A stretch of DNA of 64,000 bases, taken from the NCBI GenBank assembly GCA_902786855.1, contig CADAEH010000004.1:124001-188000 (forward strand). Direction: 5' to 3'. The stretch comes from an uncultured Eubacteriales bacterium (lineage in GTDB: Bacteria > Bacillota > Clostridia > Peptostreptococcales > Anaerovoracaceae). The notes under the pieces are model-generated. The model was not told the origin of the DNA. It was given only the letters and a program-made list of their open reading frames with translations, and did not search any database. Below, piece by piece: positions 15,901 through 23,249 of the stretch (its first letter is position 1; each line of letters starts with the position of its first letter). The position numbers and the translations under genes were made by a program.

Positions 15901-16095
15901 GGTGAAGATGAGAACACAAAGGCTTTCCTGAATGGTATCATGGGATTCTCTTATGAAGGCAAAGACAAAGACGGAAATGACGTGAATATCACTCTCTTTG
16001 CAAATTCCATGACCGAAAGCGGCCATCAGAGAGATGAGTATGCTTTCATCAGCAACGCTCTCTTTTCCGCTTTCCTGACTGAGACTCGTTATTAG
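12901..16095 (+). CDS. M14-family zinc carboxypeptidase-like lipoprotein
   Basis: A 1064-residue exported protein. ATG 12901 follows AGAAGGAG and opens a lipoprotein signal (hydrophobic core, then CSAC; lipid-bearing Cys near residue 21). The M14 metallocarboxypeptidase signature is spread over residues 240-560: HANE with H298 and E301, the LNRDND block near N423/R424, LELHG with H453 as third zinc ligand, and ELPAYSE with E547 as probable catalytic base. The C-terminal 450 residues have no fold I recognise. It likely trims peptides or peptidoglycan stem peptides outside the membrane. Third-position GC looks higher than in its neighbours, suggesting separate origin. Confidence 0.82.
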   Translation: MKGVSRFLSVFLVLALILSCSACTFGTFTALGEEEDVEEIVIGADNTTELFVPLTEKTSKALAFPLSEEQAAQVRKAGARNVTWTLHRNAPYANPVDGKFIPLHGEEKMFPNEKETIDFATIRFSDANEFGEAFSMKRFKTKLDGSTLKLNFTTTPVSGGRNDSIPQENGGRFMDICGDFTLTAELDGVTLVSLDHVTIKPYTSFHTMWETFDELQRLAEEGDDDGTTSRPYVEYGVMGKSYLGYDMPYLIVARDSASVQKWLDLSERAEETGTAVIDELKNSGDEDYQVPVLYSNVHANEVAASDGILEFARRLIEEPSIEYTKLTGFTEEGKVKLEKQRKEMGLYTPKLLADKCNYLGSIWSNKMKDSDVVDGFDSYYTSENAIVNVADLLDDTFFILVPVENVDGRMHYTRCSTSGYNLNRDNDSQVTPETQNIQHLIGTYDPVTFLELHGVVESFQIEPATPPHQPNFEYDVIARNQMAGGEAFGAAAVANNPVYQSYTSEMRDYMECDKNGTPSWTIGGNDYPTTFTPTYAMLHGCVGYTAELPAYSETTCQTAVYGLLGLADYVAANKESYFANLAEIYSRGITNKNSDAEVGPWFADGHDNIGAEADIFRPAHTGEGENGQFFPECYLIPLDAENQTNLQAAFEMIEYLTRNDVKVSISGSPVTADGKTFPAGTAVVSMYQAKRSVANSALYKGNLIKTWDSLSNETSGCFNYIRGFDMVTCVKPAEYDVIAGSLVQTLTYDTLQPFLQEHAVSRFTGETGGDVIISNASESSTAAVNTLLGSGKQVGMITEGAYKGDFICSYEDWQAVSDDHILTGTGVKDPDLTAYVIEKTPTVCISGTKSALKPAPDGYVYSTLETSTDYNNERIAMELMGFGTTEDPTGADAVVGGAYLDNETLAAVKAGVPYVGYTYNAVDSVRESILPDIQTGTAEGVDCVGYVTYPTETLVNASYIMDGDDVFYSVGTDYFTALPKGAKTLVQRDGSRAPLEGIFCGEDENTKAFLNGIMGFSYEGKDKDGNDVNITLFANSMTESGHQRDEYAFISNALFSAFLTETRY

Positions 16096-16113
16096 ACTGC
16101 TGCCGGAGAGCTG

Positions 16114-16125
16114 CTCCCGCAACCA
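16114..16125 (+). other. Third tRNA-fMet tail, short candidate att scar
   Basis: CTCCCGCAACCA repeats the final bases of the tRNA-fMet scar; only CCCGCAACCA (10 bases) is exactly shared. On its own this could be chance. Its place, right before a terminator and a copy of the same promoter repeat that follows the second scar, supports a third, more eroded boundary. Confidence 0.45.
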
Positions 16126-16128
16126 ATT

Positions 16129-16153
16129 GGCCTTGCTGATGCAAGGCCTTTTA
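16129..16153 (+). terminator. Terminator after the third tRNA tail
   Basis: GGCCTTGC and GCAAGGCC form a perfect 8-bp stem with a 4-base loop, followed by TTTTA. It may also serve the M14 gene, which ends 34 bases upstream. Confidence 0.75.
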
Positions 16154-16158
16154 TATTA

Positions 16159-16249
16159 CTCCCGGAGACGATCGGGAAACTGCCCTTTGGTTCCGTTGAA
16201 ATTTCAAATTGTGGTATCATATTGGTGTCATAGTTCAATGTGACAAATC
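16159..16249 (+). repeat. Intergenic promoter-like repeat, copy C
   Basis: This is the counterpart of 10753-10849: the CTCCCGGAGACGATC block, then a 49-base ungapped match. It contains TGGTATCAT as candidate extended -10. It lies immediately upstream of the lipoprotein gene at 16273. Confidence 0.7.
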
Positions 16250-16272
16250 AGGTTGTAAAAGAGGTGACTCCT

Positions 16273-16932
16273 GTGAATAGACAACCACGTTATAGAACAA
16301 TTCTGATGATAAGTATAATTGTTATCACAGCTGTAGTTGCGATAACTGTTTCCGGCTGCAATGAAAACGAGGAGCAGGATCAAAACCAAAACCAAAACTA
16401 TTTGTCCCTAAGCGAGTATCTGGCAAAAACCAGCGAAAATTGGTTCCTGACAGGAAAAAATGAATATACAGTGCAGGCAATGATGGTCTCTGAAAAAATG
16501 ACTTTCCACAATGATCTGGAGGTCGTGGATCTGGTTGCCACAGATGATGGAGAAACTGTAGTATTAAAAGGAACCAGAGACGAGATCTGGACGTCTCCGC
16601 TGTCGCAAGTCATTATCAGGTATACAAAACCGGATGGCAGCGAACTCTGCAAAGAGGATTTTGCAAACAAAGATGTTTTTATTGACATTGTAACGATCCC
16701 AACCAAGGATACATACTATGCCATGCATGTTCCCAAGGATATTACTGTAATTGTAGAAACTGCTCAGGGAGATGTGCTGCACACAAATCTCCCAAACGCC
16801 CCGCATGGCGAAGGAGATTACCTGATCTGTACGATAGGAGAAGATGGGGGGCCAAATCTTTCAGATGTCTGGGTCCTGAATGGGTTGATTTTTCCGGACT
16901 GCTATGACACTTCTCACTTAAATGAGCAGTAA
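16273..16932 (+). CDS. Putative lipoprotein
   Basis: A 219-residue exported protein with GTG start at 16273, chosen because AAAGAGGTG lies 8 bases upstream. The alternative GTG 16240 lies inside the promoter repeat. The N-terminus is a lipoprotein signal ending VSGC, followed by an acidic Glu/Gln/Asn-rich linker with QNQNQN repeats. The mature region appears strand-rich with no recognised family. It is the first gene to the right of the third tRNA tail. Confidence 0.65.
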   Translation: MNRQPRYRTILMISIIVITAVVAITVSGCNENEEQDQNQNQNYLSLSEYLAKTSENWFLTGKNEYTVQAMMVSEKMTFHNDLEVVDLVATDDGETVVLKGTRDEIWTSPLSQVIIRYTKPDGSELCKEDFANKDVFIDIVTIPTKDTYYAMHVPKDITVIVETAQGDVLHTNLPNAPHGEGDYLICTIGEDGGPNLSDVWVLNGLIFPDCYDTSHLNEQ

Positions 16933-16988
16933 CACTTCGAAAAGGGCGTTGTAAATCTTGTTGTAGAATAAACAGCGAGGCAAGAATA

Positions 16989-17429
16989 ATGATAAGGATA
17001 TGTGCAGAGCGAGACAGCGTATGTATGGGCGATGATGTTACCGCTCCTAATGCAGACTATTTCTTTTTTCCACCTGACAATACAACAGATGATTTGCTGT
17101 TGTCACTATGTGGATATGTTCCGCATATGAAGAATGTTGTCTGGGAGGTCATCTGCAATAAGCAAATCATAGGGTATTTATTCTCTGATGAGACAGGATA
17201 TTATCAATATGAGTCAGCAGGTTCTTGCGAGATCATTTCTGAACTGCCTTCACACAGCATTTTTTGCAAGTACTATTATGAAAGCAGCGATTTTTCTGGA
17301 AACAGTTTTCCTGATGGCGCGACACTATTGGAAAGGATCAAAGTATCAAAAGCACAACAACACTTGACAGAGGACTCAGATGACTTCGACGGAGACATTC
17401 ATGATCCATGCCTGCGTTTTCAGAGGTAA
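16989..17429 (+). CDS. Hypothetical protein
   Basis: A 146-residue cytoplasmic-looking protein, ATG 16989, preceded by AGCGAGGC. It contains several cysteines and aromatic residues (DYFFFPPDN, CKYYYESS) and no membrane segment. No family is recognised. It is spaced 56 bases after the lipoprotein and 83 bases before the next hypothetical, so the three may form a small cargo cluster. Confidence 0.5.
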   Translation: MIRICAERDSVCMGDDVTAPNADYFFFPPDNTTDDLLLSLCGYVPHMKNVVWEVICNKQIIGYLFSDETGYYQYESAGSCEIISELPSHSIFCKYYYESSDFSGNSFPDGATLLERIKVSKAQQHLTEDSDDFDGDIHDPCLRFQR

Positions 17430-17512
17430 AAAGAGGAATACATAGAAGATGATCTCAACAAGACACTGGCGAGGCTTTTAGATTGATAAATAAGAGTTTG
17501 CAGGTATGAATA

Positions 17513-18145
17513 ATGAGAAGAATAGATAAAGACTCTTTTTTCGAATTTATAAAAAAATATGATCCGGATAGTGAATATCATTTTGTCGGTGAGGTTGACT
17601 ATCATCTGCTATGTGATGATCAACCTTATGAGGGGATGAAATCCCATAAGGAAGCATTACATTCAATCTTTGAATGGCTGGTGGAAGAAAGCATAAAAAA
17701 TAAAGAAAGCGCCCGGTCAATGTTTGGTGATGACTATGCAGATCGGATTCGTCCTTTGGTTTATGACATCGATAAGGCACAGCTTTCACCGCTGGATCCA
17801 CAGGTGTTTTTCTATTGTCCGAATATTGTAAAGACTGATTATTATGGCAATGTCTGGTATGATGCCGGGTGGGAACCAAATGACGAGAACTGTGGAACTA
17901 CAGTTCCTTACTGGTATGCTGTCATGGAGCCGGTGTACGGCAGAAGAAATAAGCCTGAGGACTTCAAAAGAGTGAACGAGGCTCTGTTTCCAAAAGGTAC
18001 AGATGCACTTGATATATATGAATGGACAACAGACTGGTCAGATTTTTTCGACGACGGACATGAATGGTATGGTGCTTGCTGCTGGAGTGTATATGATAAG
18101 GCCCTGAACAGATATGTAGTGATGCTGGTATCAGCAACCGATTGA
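17513..18145 (+). CDS. Hypothetical protein
   Basis: A 210-residue acidic, aromatic-rich protein, ATG 17513. It has no signal, membrane helix or catalytic motif that I can name. Trp and Tyr are abundant in the C-terminal half (EWTTDWSDFFDDGHEWYG). This composition is seen in small immunity-type or SUKH/Imm-like proteins, but no specific signature is present and I do not assign it. Confidence 0.5.
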   Translation: MRRIDKDSFFEFIKKYDPDSEYHFVGEVDYHLLCDDQPYEGMKSHKEALHSIFEWLVEESIKNKESARSMFGDDYADRIRPLVYDIDKAQLSPLDPQVFFYCPNIVKTDYYGNVWYDAGWEPNDENCGTTVPYWYAVMEPVYGRRNKPEDFKRVNEALFPKGTDALDIYEWTTDWSDFFDDGHEWYGACCWSVYDKALNRYVVMLVSATD

Positions 18146-18187
18146 TAGATTCAAGTTTGTGGATATAAGTGGAGGAATAGGATCAAC

Positions 18188-18649
18188 ATGGGAAGATTGA
18201 AGGAACTTCGGGCATATGTCAATACTGAACTGAAAAAAATGGAAAATGAAGATAAACGAAACAGCGCGATCGTGCACCTTTATGGAGTTTCGCTTGCTGC
18301 GACTATGATAGCAAAAAAGCGCGGACTCAACTGGGAAATCGCATCAATGGCAGCTATGCTGCATGATCTTCACGCGTATAAAAGCGGTTCGTATGATGAT
18401 CATGCCCATAAAGGGGCAGAACTGGCAAGAGAAATCCTGGGAGAACTGAATCTGACGAATGAGGAAGAGACCGAGACCATATGCTCTGCCATCTATCATC
18501 ATGATGATAAGCTTGTGATAGACGCACCAATGGATGAGGTCCTTAAAGATGCAGACGTTATACATCACTGCATGAACGATCTGTCAAAATCAATAAAAGA
18601 GAAAGAGCAGGAGCGTTTTAACAAACTGTGCAGAGAATTCGGGATGTGA
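18188..18649 (+). CDS. HD-domain phosphohydrolase-like protein
   Basis: A 153-residue protein with the metal-binding pattern of HD hydrolases: H30, the HD pair H59-D60 in AAMLHDLHAY, H72/H74, and a later HHDD block near residues 103-106. The small size means the HD domain fills the whole protein. Such stand-alone HD proteins hydrolyse nucleotides or related phosphoesters, but the substrate cannot be read from sequence. ATG 18188 follows GGAGGAATAGG, a strong ribosome site. Confidence 0.75.
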   Translation: MGRLKELRAYVNTELKKMENEDKRNSAIVHLYGVSLAATMIAKKRGLNWEIASMAAMLHDLHAYKSGSYDDHAHKGAELAREILGELNLTNEEETETICSAIYHHDDKLVIDAPMDEVLKDADVIHHCMNDLSKSIKEKEQERFNKLCREFGM

Positions 18650-18770
18650 ATAAAACAGATGGATATTGCTTCAGTTTCCTCAAGGTCAGATGGTTCTAAA
18701 TCTGACAATTTTATGATAGTATTTTTCATATGTCTTCATGAAAAACTATAAGAAAGATCGGTAATAACTC

Positions 18771-20861
18771 ATGAAAAAATCACTTAGTATTCTCCTTACA
18801 CTATTGCTTATGATGTCGTGTTTTACAGCATGCTCGTCAGGTGACTCTAATGAAGAGACAGAAGTAATACCTGAAGAAGAATCTCAGGACATCAAAGATT
18901 TCTCTAATGGTACACCTTGGCCGATAATTGATCTGGATGGTGTTGTAACTCAGGATACGCCTGCTGATGTTAAGGACAACTTTGCACTTTTTGTTAATAA
19001 GGATAAGATCATTTCACGTGAACTTAAGAAAGATGATTCCATCGTGGGGACGATGTATGATGCGATACTGGCAGGGGAGGAAGATGAACAGCTGATGTAT
19101 GCTGGCGATGAGCCGGAATCACACGATGCGAAACTGGCTTATGATCTCTTCCATCTGATGATTGACTGGGACAGCCGAAACAAAGTGGGAGTGGAACCTC
19201 TGAAGAAACAGACTGATGCCGTCGAAAGTCTGGATACCATCGATAAGCTTACCGTTTATCTGCGTGATACACCTAAGACTGAACAGCTGGGTGGGCTATG
19301 GTATGCCGGGGGAGAAAAAAATCTGGAAGATTCCTCAAAAAGAATTATCGAAGTCAGCAACGACAAGCTGCTGCTAATGGATTCAGAAGAGTACAGTAAA
19401 CCCACGGAATTCGGCAAGGTTCTTAAGGATGCCAAGATGAAACTGGCAAGGCGGATGCTGGTAAAACTGGGATACACTGAGGATGAAGCACAGCAGAAGA
19501 CAGACAACGCGCTTGCCTTCGAGACTAAGCTTGCTACTTCTATATATACTGCAGAAGAGAACGGCAGTGAGGATATATATGAACGCGCAAACAATCACTA
19601 TACATGGGATGAGCTGAAGGAAGCAGAGGGGAAGCTGCCGATCCTGGAACTTCTTGAAAATACAGGCTATCCGAAGCAGGATGATTATATAGTCAGCAAT
19701 CCTGAAGCACTGAAAAAGCTCAACGAGCTCTATACAGAGGAAAACCTTCCATTGATGCGAGATCTGATGATCGTTAAAGGCGTGATCTCCGCGGCCAGTG
19801 ATCTGGACAGAGAATGTTTTGAATGGAGTGAAGAATGCTCCAACGAAATCGAAGGCATCGATGCGGAACCTGACGATAAAGCCATAGCCGCAGGTTATGT
19901 TTCGGGTGCGCTGAAGTGGGCGGTGGCACAGTTGTATACAGAAGCATATTTGCATGAGGAAGACAAGGAGAGGATCACCGAGCTCGTAAATGAGATAAAG
20001 GAAGCCTATCACGGGATCCTGGAGGATGCGGATTTCCTTTCGGACGAGACCAGAGAAAAGGCGATTGAGAAGCTTGACGCCATTAGACCTTGCGTGCTGT
20101 ATCCGGACAGCTGGGAGAAGTATGAATACAAAGGGCTGGATTTCAAGGGACCGAAAGATGGAGGTACTCTATGGGAAGCCATTCAGGCTATCGAAGCATA
20201 TGAGATCAAGGAAGAAATAGAAGAGTTTTTAAATCCGGTCGATAAGGAGAAATGGACTGTTTCTCCGCAGACATTCAATTGCGGCTATCAGCCTCTTACC
20301 AACAGTATATACATATTAGGCGCTTATGCGCGCGGAGATATCTATAACTCGGAAATGAGTGATGAAGAAGTTCTGGCTAAGCTTGGCGTTTCTATCGGAC
20401 ACGAGATTTCTCATGCCTTTGACAGGACCGGTGCTCAGTTCGATAAAGACGGCAACATGAAAAACTGGTGGACCCCGGAGGATAAAGAAAAGTTTAAAAA
20501 GAGGAATGCAAAACTGGCAGAATACTATAACTCGATCCACCCATGGGAAGGGCAGGATCTCCAAGGAAGCATCATGACCGGTGAAGCATGCGCTGATATG
20601 GCGGGTATGAAGGTTGCCCTCAGAGTTGCCTCTGAAAAAGAGAACTTTGACTATGATAAGTTCTACCGGGCATTTGCAGATCTCTGGTTCGTCAAAGAAA
20701 ACCTGATGATGGCCAGGGCAGGCGTCGAAGACGAACATCCGCTGCAATATCTGCGCATCAACTGCACTCTTCAGCAGTTTGATGAATTCCTGGATTACTA
20801 CGGGATCACTGAAGGGGACAATATGTACCTGGCCCCTGGGGACCGTGTAAATATCTGGTAA
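18771..20861 (+). CDS. M13-family metallopeptidase (neprilysin/PepO-like) lipoprotein
   Basis: A 696-residue zinc endopeptidase anchored outside the cell. Residues 1-21 are a lipoprotein signal (lipobox FTAC). The zinc site is GHEISHAFD with H544, E545 and H548; the third ligand is E605 in GEACADMAG, a variant of the family's GENxAD block. The preceding NSIYILGAYA corresponds to the substrate-binding region. Length matches full M13 enzymes (about 650-700). The start follows a modest purine stretch (AAGAAAGATCGG). It probably degrades extracellular peptides for nutrition, in parallel with the M14 lipoprotein at 12901. Confidence 0.88.
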   Translation: MKKSLSILLTLLLMMSCFTACSSGDSNEETEVIPEEESQDIKDFSNGTPWPIIDLDGVVTQDTPADVKDNFALFVNKDKIISRELKKDDSIVGTMYDAILAGEEDEQLMYAGDEPESHDAKLAYDLFHLMIDWDSRNKVGVEPLKKQTDAVESLDTIDKLTVYLRDTPKTEQLGGLWYAGGEKNLEDSSKRIIEVSNDKLLLMDSEEYSKPTEFGKVLKDAKMKLARRMLVKLGYTEDEAQQKTDNALAFETKLATSIYTAEENGSEDIYERANNHYTWDELKEAEGKLPILELLENTGYPKQDDYIVSNPEALKKLNELYTEENLPLMRDLMIVKGVISAASDLDRECFEWSEECSNEIEGIDAEPDDKAIAAGYVSGALKWAVAQLYTEAYLHEEDKERITELVNEIKEAYHGILEDADFLSDETREKAIEKLDAIRPCVLYPDSWEKYEYKGLDFKGPKDGGTLWEAIQAIEAYEIKEEIEEFLNPVDKEKWTVSPQTFNCGYQPLTNSIYILGAYARGDIYNSEMSDEEVLAKLGVSIGHEISHAFDRTGAQFDKDGNMKNWWTPEDKEKFKKRNAKLAEYYNSIHPWEGQDLQGSIMTGEACADMAGMKVALRVASEKENFDYDKFYRAFADLWFVKENLMMARAGVEDEHPLQYLRINCTLQQFDEFLDYYGITEGDNMYLAPGDRVNIW

Positions 20862-20918
20862 AATGATAATAGAAATATCTGAGGGTAATAAAGCTCTATA
20901 CACAGAAAGAGAATTGAA

Positions 20919-22490
20919 ATGGGTAATGAAGGAAAAGTAATCAGATTGGCAAAACCGCTAAAGAAAGGTCTTTTGCGCCTCATCTTCAGCAGATTTTTCG
21001 TATTCGTGATCCTTCTCGCAGCACAGATCGCTCTCATGATTTTCGTATACTTCTGGTTTGCGGATCAGCTGCCTGTACTGCTGCATATCCAGTGGGTATT
21101 CGCTTTTGTGATGATCATCTATCTGTTCAACTGCAGCATGGATTCATCTGCAAAGCTTACATGGATGCTTGTTATATCCTTGCTGCCTCCGCTGGGCGCT
21201 GCGCTGCTGCTCTGGACACAGGCAAACATCGGTCACAGAAGGACGACAGAGCTTGCAAAAGAACAGATAGACAGGACCAGAGATATACTGGAGCAGCCTG
21301 AAGATGTATTCAGACAGGTAGAGCATGACGGATCGGGTACAGATGATATGAGTAAGTATCTGAGCAGGAGCGGATGCTTTCCATTGTATGCCGGGACTAA
21401 GGTGACATATTTCGAGCTTGGAGAGTATAAGTTCAACGCTATGCTCGAACAACTGGAAAAAGCTGAAAAGTTTATCTTCATGGAGTACTTCATAATCGAA
21501 GAAGGGTATATGTGGGGACGCATACTTGATATCCTGATCAAAAAGGCGAAGGAAGGCGTTGATGTTCGCGTAATGTATGACGGTATGTGTGAGATATCTA
21601 CGCTCCCTGCCGACTACTGGAAGCTACTTGAAGCTCAGGGGATACATGCCAAGACATTCTCACCGATAATACCGGTAATATCTTCGCATTACAATTACCG
21701 TGACCACCGCAAAATACTTGTTATTGACGGAAAGGTCGCATTCAACGGCGGAGTCAATCTTGCTGATGAATACATCAATGAAAAAGAGAGATTCGGCCAC
21801 TGGAAAGACACTGCGGTGATGCTTGAGGGAGAAGCTGTCAAGAGTTTCACTTTGATGTTCCTTCAAATGTGGTATCTTGCAACGAGCGAGGCTGATTATG
21901 AGACCTGGCTGTCTGTTCCATGCGATGCACCGGAGGACGCATCAGGTTATGTCATGCCGTATTGCGACAGCCCGCTTGATGAGTATAAGGCCGGAGAATC
22001 GGTTTATATCGACGTGCTCTACAGAGCCACGGATTACGTACATATCATGACCCCGTACCTTATACTTGACGGAGAACTACTGAATGCACTGACCTTCGCT
22101 GCACAGAGAGGGGTCGATGTAAAGATCATAATGCCGGGCATACCGGACAAGAAAGTAGCTTATTCTCTGGCTAAGACGCATTATAAAGCTTTATATGATG
22201 CAGGCGTAAAGATTTATGAGTACATTCCGGGCTTCGTGCATGCTAAAGTATTCGTCAGCGATGATACAAAAGCGATCGTCGGCACGATCAATCTGGACTA
22301 CAGGAGTCTCTATCATCACTTCGAGTGTGCAACATATATGTACAAAACCGAATGCATAGCAGCCATTGAGAAGGATTTCCGGAAAACACTTGCATCCTGC
22401 AGAGAAGTGACCGGAGAAACCATAAAAAAAGAAAGGTTCTCGTATAAAGCGATCGGTGTGCTAGCCAAGATGATCTCGCCTCTTATGTAA
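20919..22490 (+). CDS. cls: Cardiolipin synthase
   Basis: A 523-residue membrane enzyme that joins two phosphatidylglycerols to cardiolipin. Two N-terminal membrane helices (about 27-48 and 53-72, with a further hydrophobic stretch to 95) precede two phospholipase-D domains. HKD motifs are complete: HRKILVIDG with H263, K265 and D270, and HAKVFVSD with H441, K443 and D448. The length is typical. The ribosome site is weak. It lies 57 bases after the M13 gene and ends in a clear terminator, so it may be read through from 18771. Confidence 0.92.
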   Translation: MGNEGKVIRLAKPLKKGLLRLIFSRFFVFVILLAAQIALMIFVYFWFADQLPVLLHIQWVFAFVMIIYLFNCSMDSSAKLTWMLVISLLPPLGAALLLWTQANIGHRRTTELAKEQIDRTRDILEQPEDVFRQVEHDGSGTDDMSKYLSRSGCFPLYAGTKVTYFELGEYKFNAMLEQLEKAEKFIFMEYFIIEEGYMWGRILDILIKKAKEGVDVRVMYDGMCEISTLPADYWKLLEAQGIHAKTFSPIIPVISSHYNYRDHRKILVIDGKVAFNGGVNLADEYINEKERFGHWKDTAVMLEGEAVKSFTLMFLQMWYLATSEADYETWLSVPCDAPEDASGYVMPYCDSPLDEYKAGESVYIDVLYRATDYVHIMTPYLILDGELLNALTFAAQRGVDVKIIMPGIPDKKVAYSLAKTHYKALYDAGVKIYEYIPGFVHAKVFVSDDTKAIVGTINLDYRSLYHHFECATYMYKTECIAAIEKDFRKTLASCREVTGETIKKERFSYKAIGVLAKMISPLM

Positions 22491-22508
22491 GATTTGGAGC
22501 CTGCTGAA

Positions 22509-22536
22509 AATGCCTTGCTGCGCAAGGTATTTTTAT
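22509..22536 (+). terminator. Terminator after cls
   Basis: AATGCCTTGC and GCAAGGTATT form a 10-bp stem (one G-T pair) with a 3-base loop, followed by a T-rich tail. Confidence 0.75.
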
Positions 22537-22613
22537 TATCATGTGAGCCAATTTGACTTGTAATAAGAATTCAGGATGCGCTAAAATTCAAATGGTATGG
22601 AGGTAAACAGAAC

Positions 22614-22709
22614 ATGAAAATCACATCTGTAATTGCTGCTCTGGTGGTGATCATTGTTCCGGGCAGCCTTTATTTAAAGATAACAGATAGAAGAGGAAAT
22701 AAGCGTTAG
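22614..22709 (+). CDS. Small membrane peptide
   Basis: A 31-residue peptide (start MKITSVIAAL, end ITDRRGNKR), with a single hydrophobic helix of about 18 residues and a basic tail. ATGGAGGTAAACAG gives a strong ribosome site, and the stop is 12 bases before the next gene, so the two are probably cotranscribed. No family is recognised. The build resembles small regulatory membrane peptides. Confidence 0.5.
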   Translation: MKITSVIAALVVIIVPGSLYLKITDRRGNKR

Positions 22710-22721
22710 GGGGAAGCTGTA

Positions 22722-23195
22722 ATGAGGATATCGATCGAAAACCAGTTGTACATGGATTGCCCTGAGGGGTTCCGTGAACTGACAGAAGAAGAACTGAAGG
22801 ATATGAACATCGCTCCGGGCGGCAAAGTCATGTGCATCTCAGATCAGGTAAGACATATAGTCATTTCTGTCGCATGGATACATGTCAGCGGTCTGTCCGC
22901 ATGGCTCCTCGGCAGGCGTGAGGTCTCCTGGAATATGACAATGCAGATAGAAAAGAAAATGAAGAAGTTTTCATACTACTGGATTGATGATGTCAAGCGG
23001 ACGATCGACGGTCACCTTGCCAGAGGAGTGGATTACGATTATGTAGTAAATGGGATAAATATGACCGGCGAGTCATTAGCGATAAAAAGTGATGAGAACC
23101 TCTACTATTTCCATATGTATGCGAGAAAGATCCGCAGAGAGGAGAGTCTTAAGGTATTCAATGAGATTCTCGATGGCGTAGCGATCGTAGAATGA
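22722..23195 (+). CDS. Conserved hypothetical protein
   Basis: A 157-residue protein, ATG 22722 with AGGGGGAAG upstream. It starts with a short strand and the phrase MDCPEGFRELTEEE, then a stretch with mixed hydrophobic content (about 38-62) that may be amphipathic rather than membrane-spanning. I remember similar proteins as uncharacterised in Clostridia, but know no function. It precedes the large sensor-channel gene by 54 bases. Confidence 0.55.
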   Translation: MRISIENQLYMDCPEGFRELTEEELKDMNIAPGGKVMCISDQVRHIVISVAWIHVSGLSAWLLGRREVSWNMTMQIEKKMKKFSYYWIDDVKRTIDGHLARGVDYDYVVNGINMTGESLAIKSDENLYYFHMYARKIRREESLKVFNEILDGVAIVE

Positions 23196-23249
23196 TGTTC
23201 ATCGGGCATGGGATATTTTTTTAGAGCAGCTTTTAAAGTCAGAGTATAA

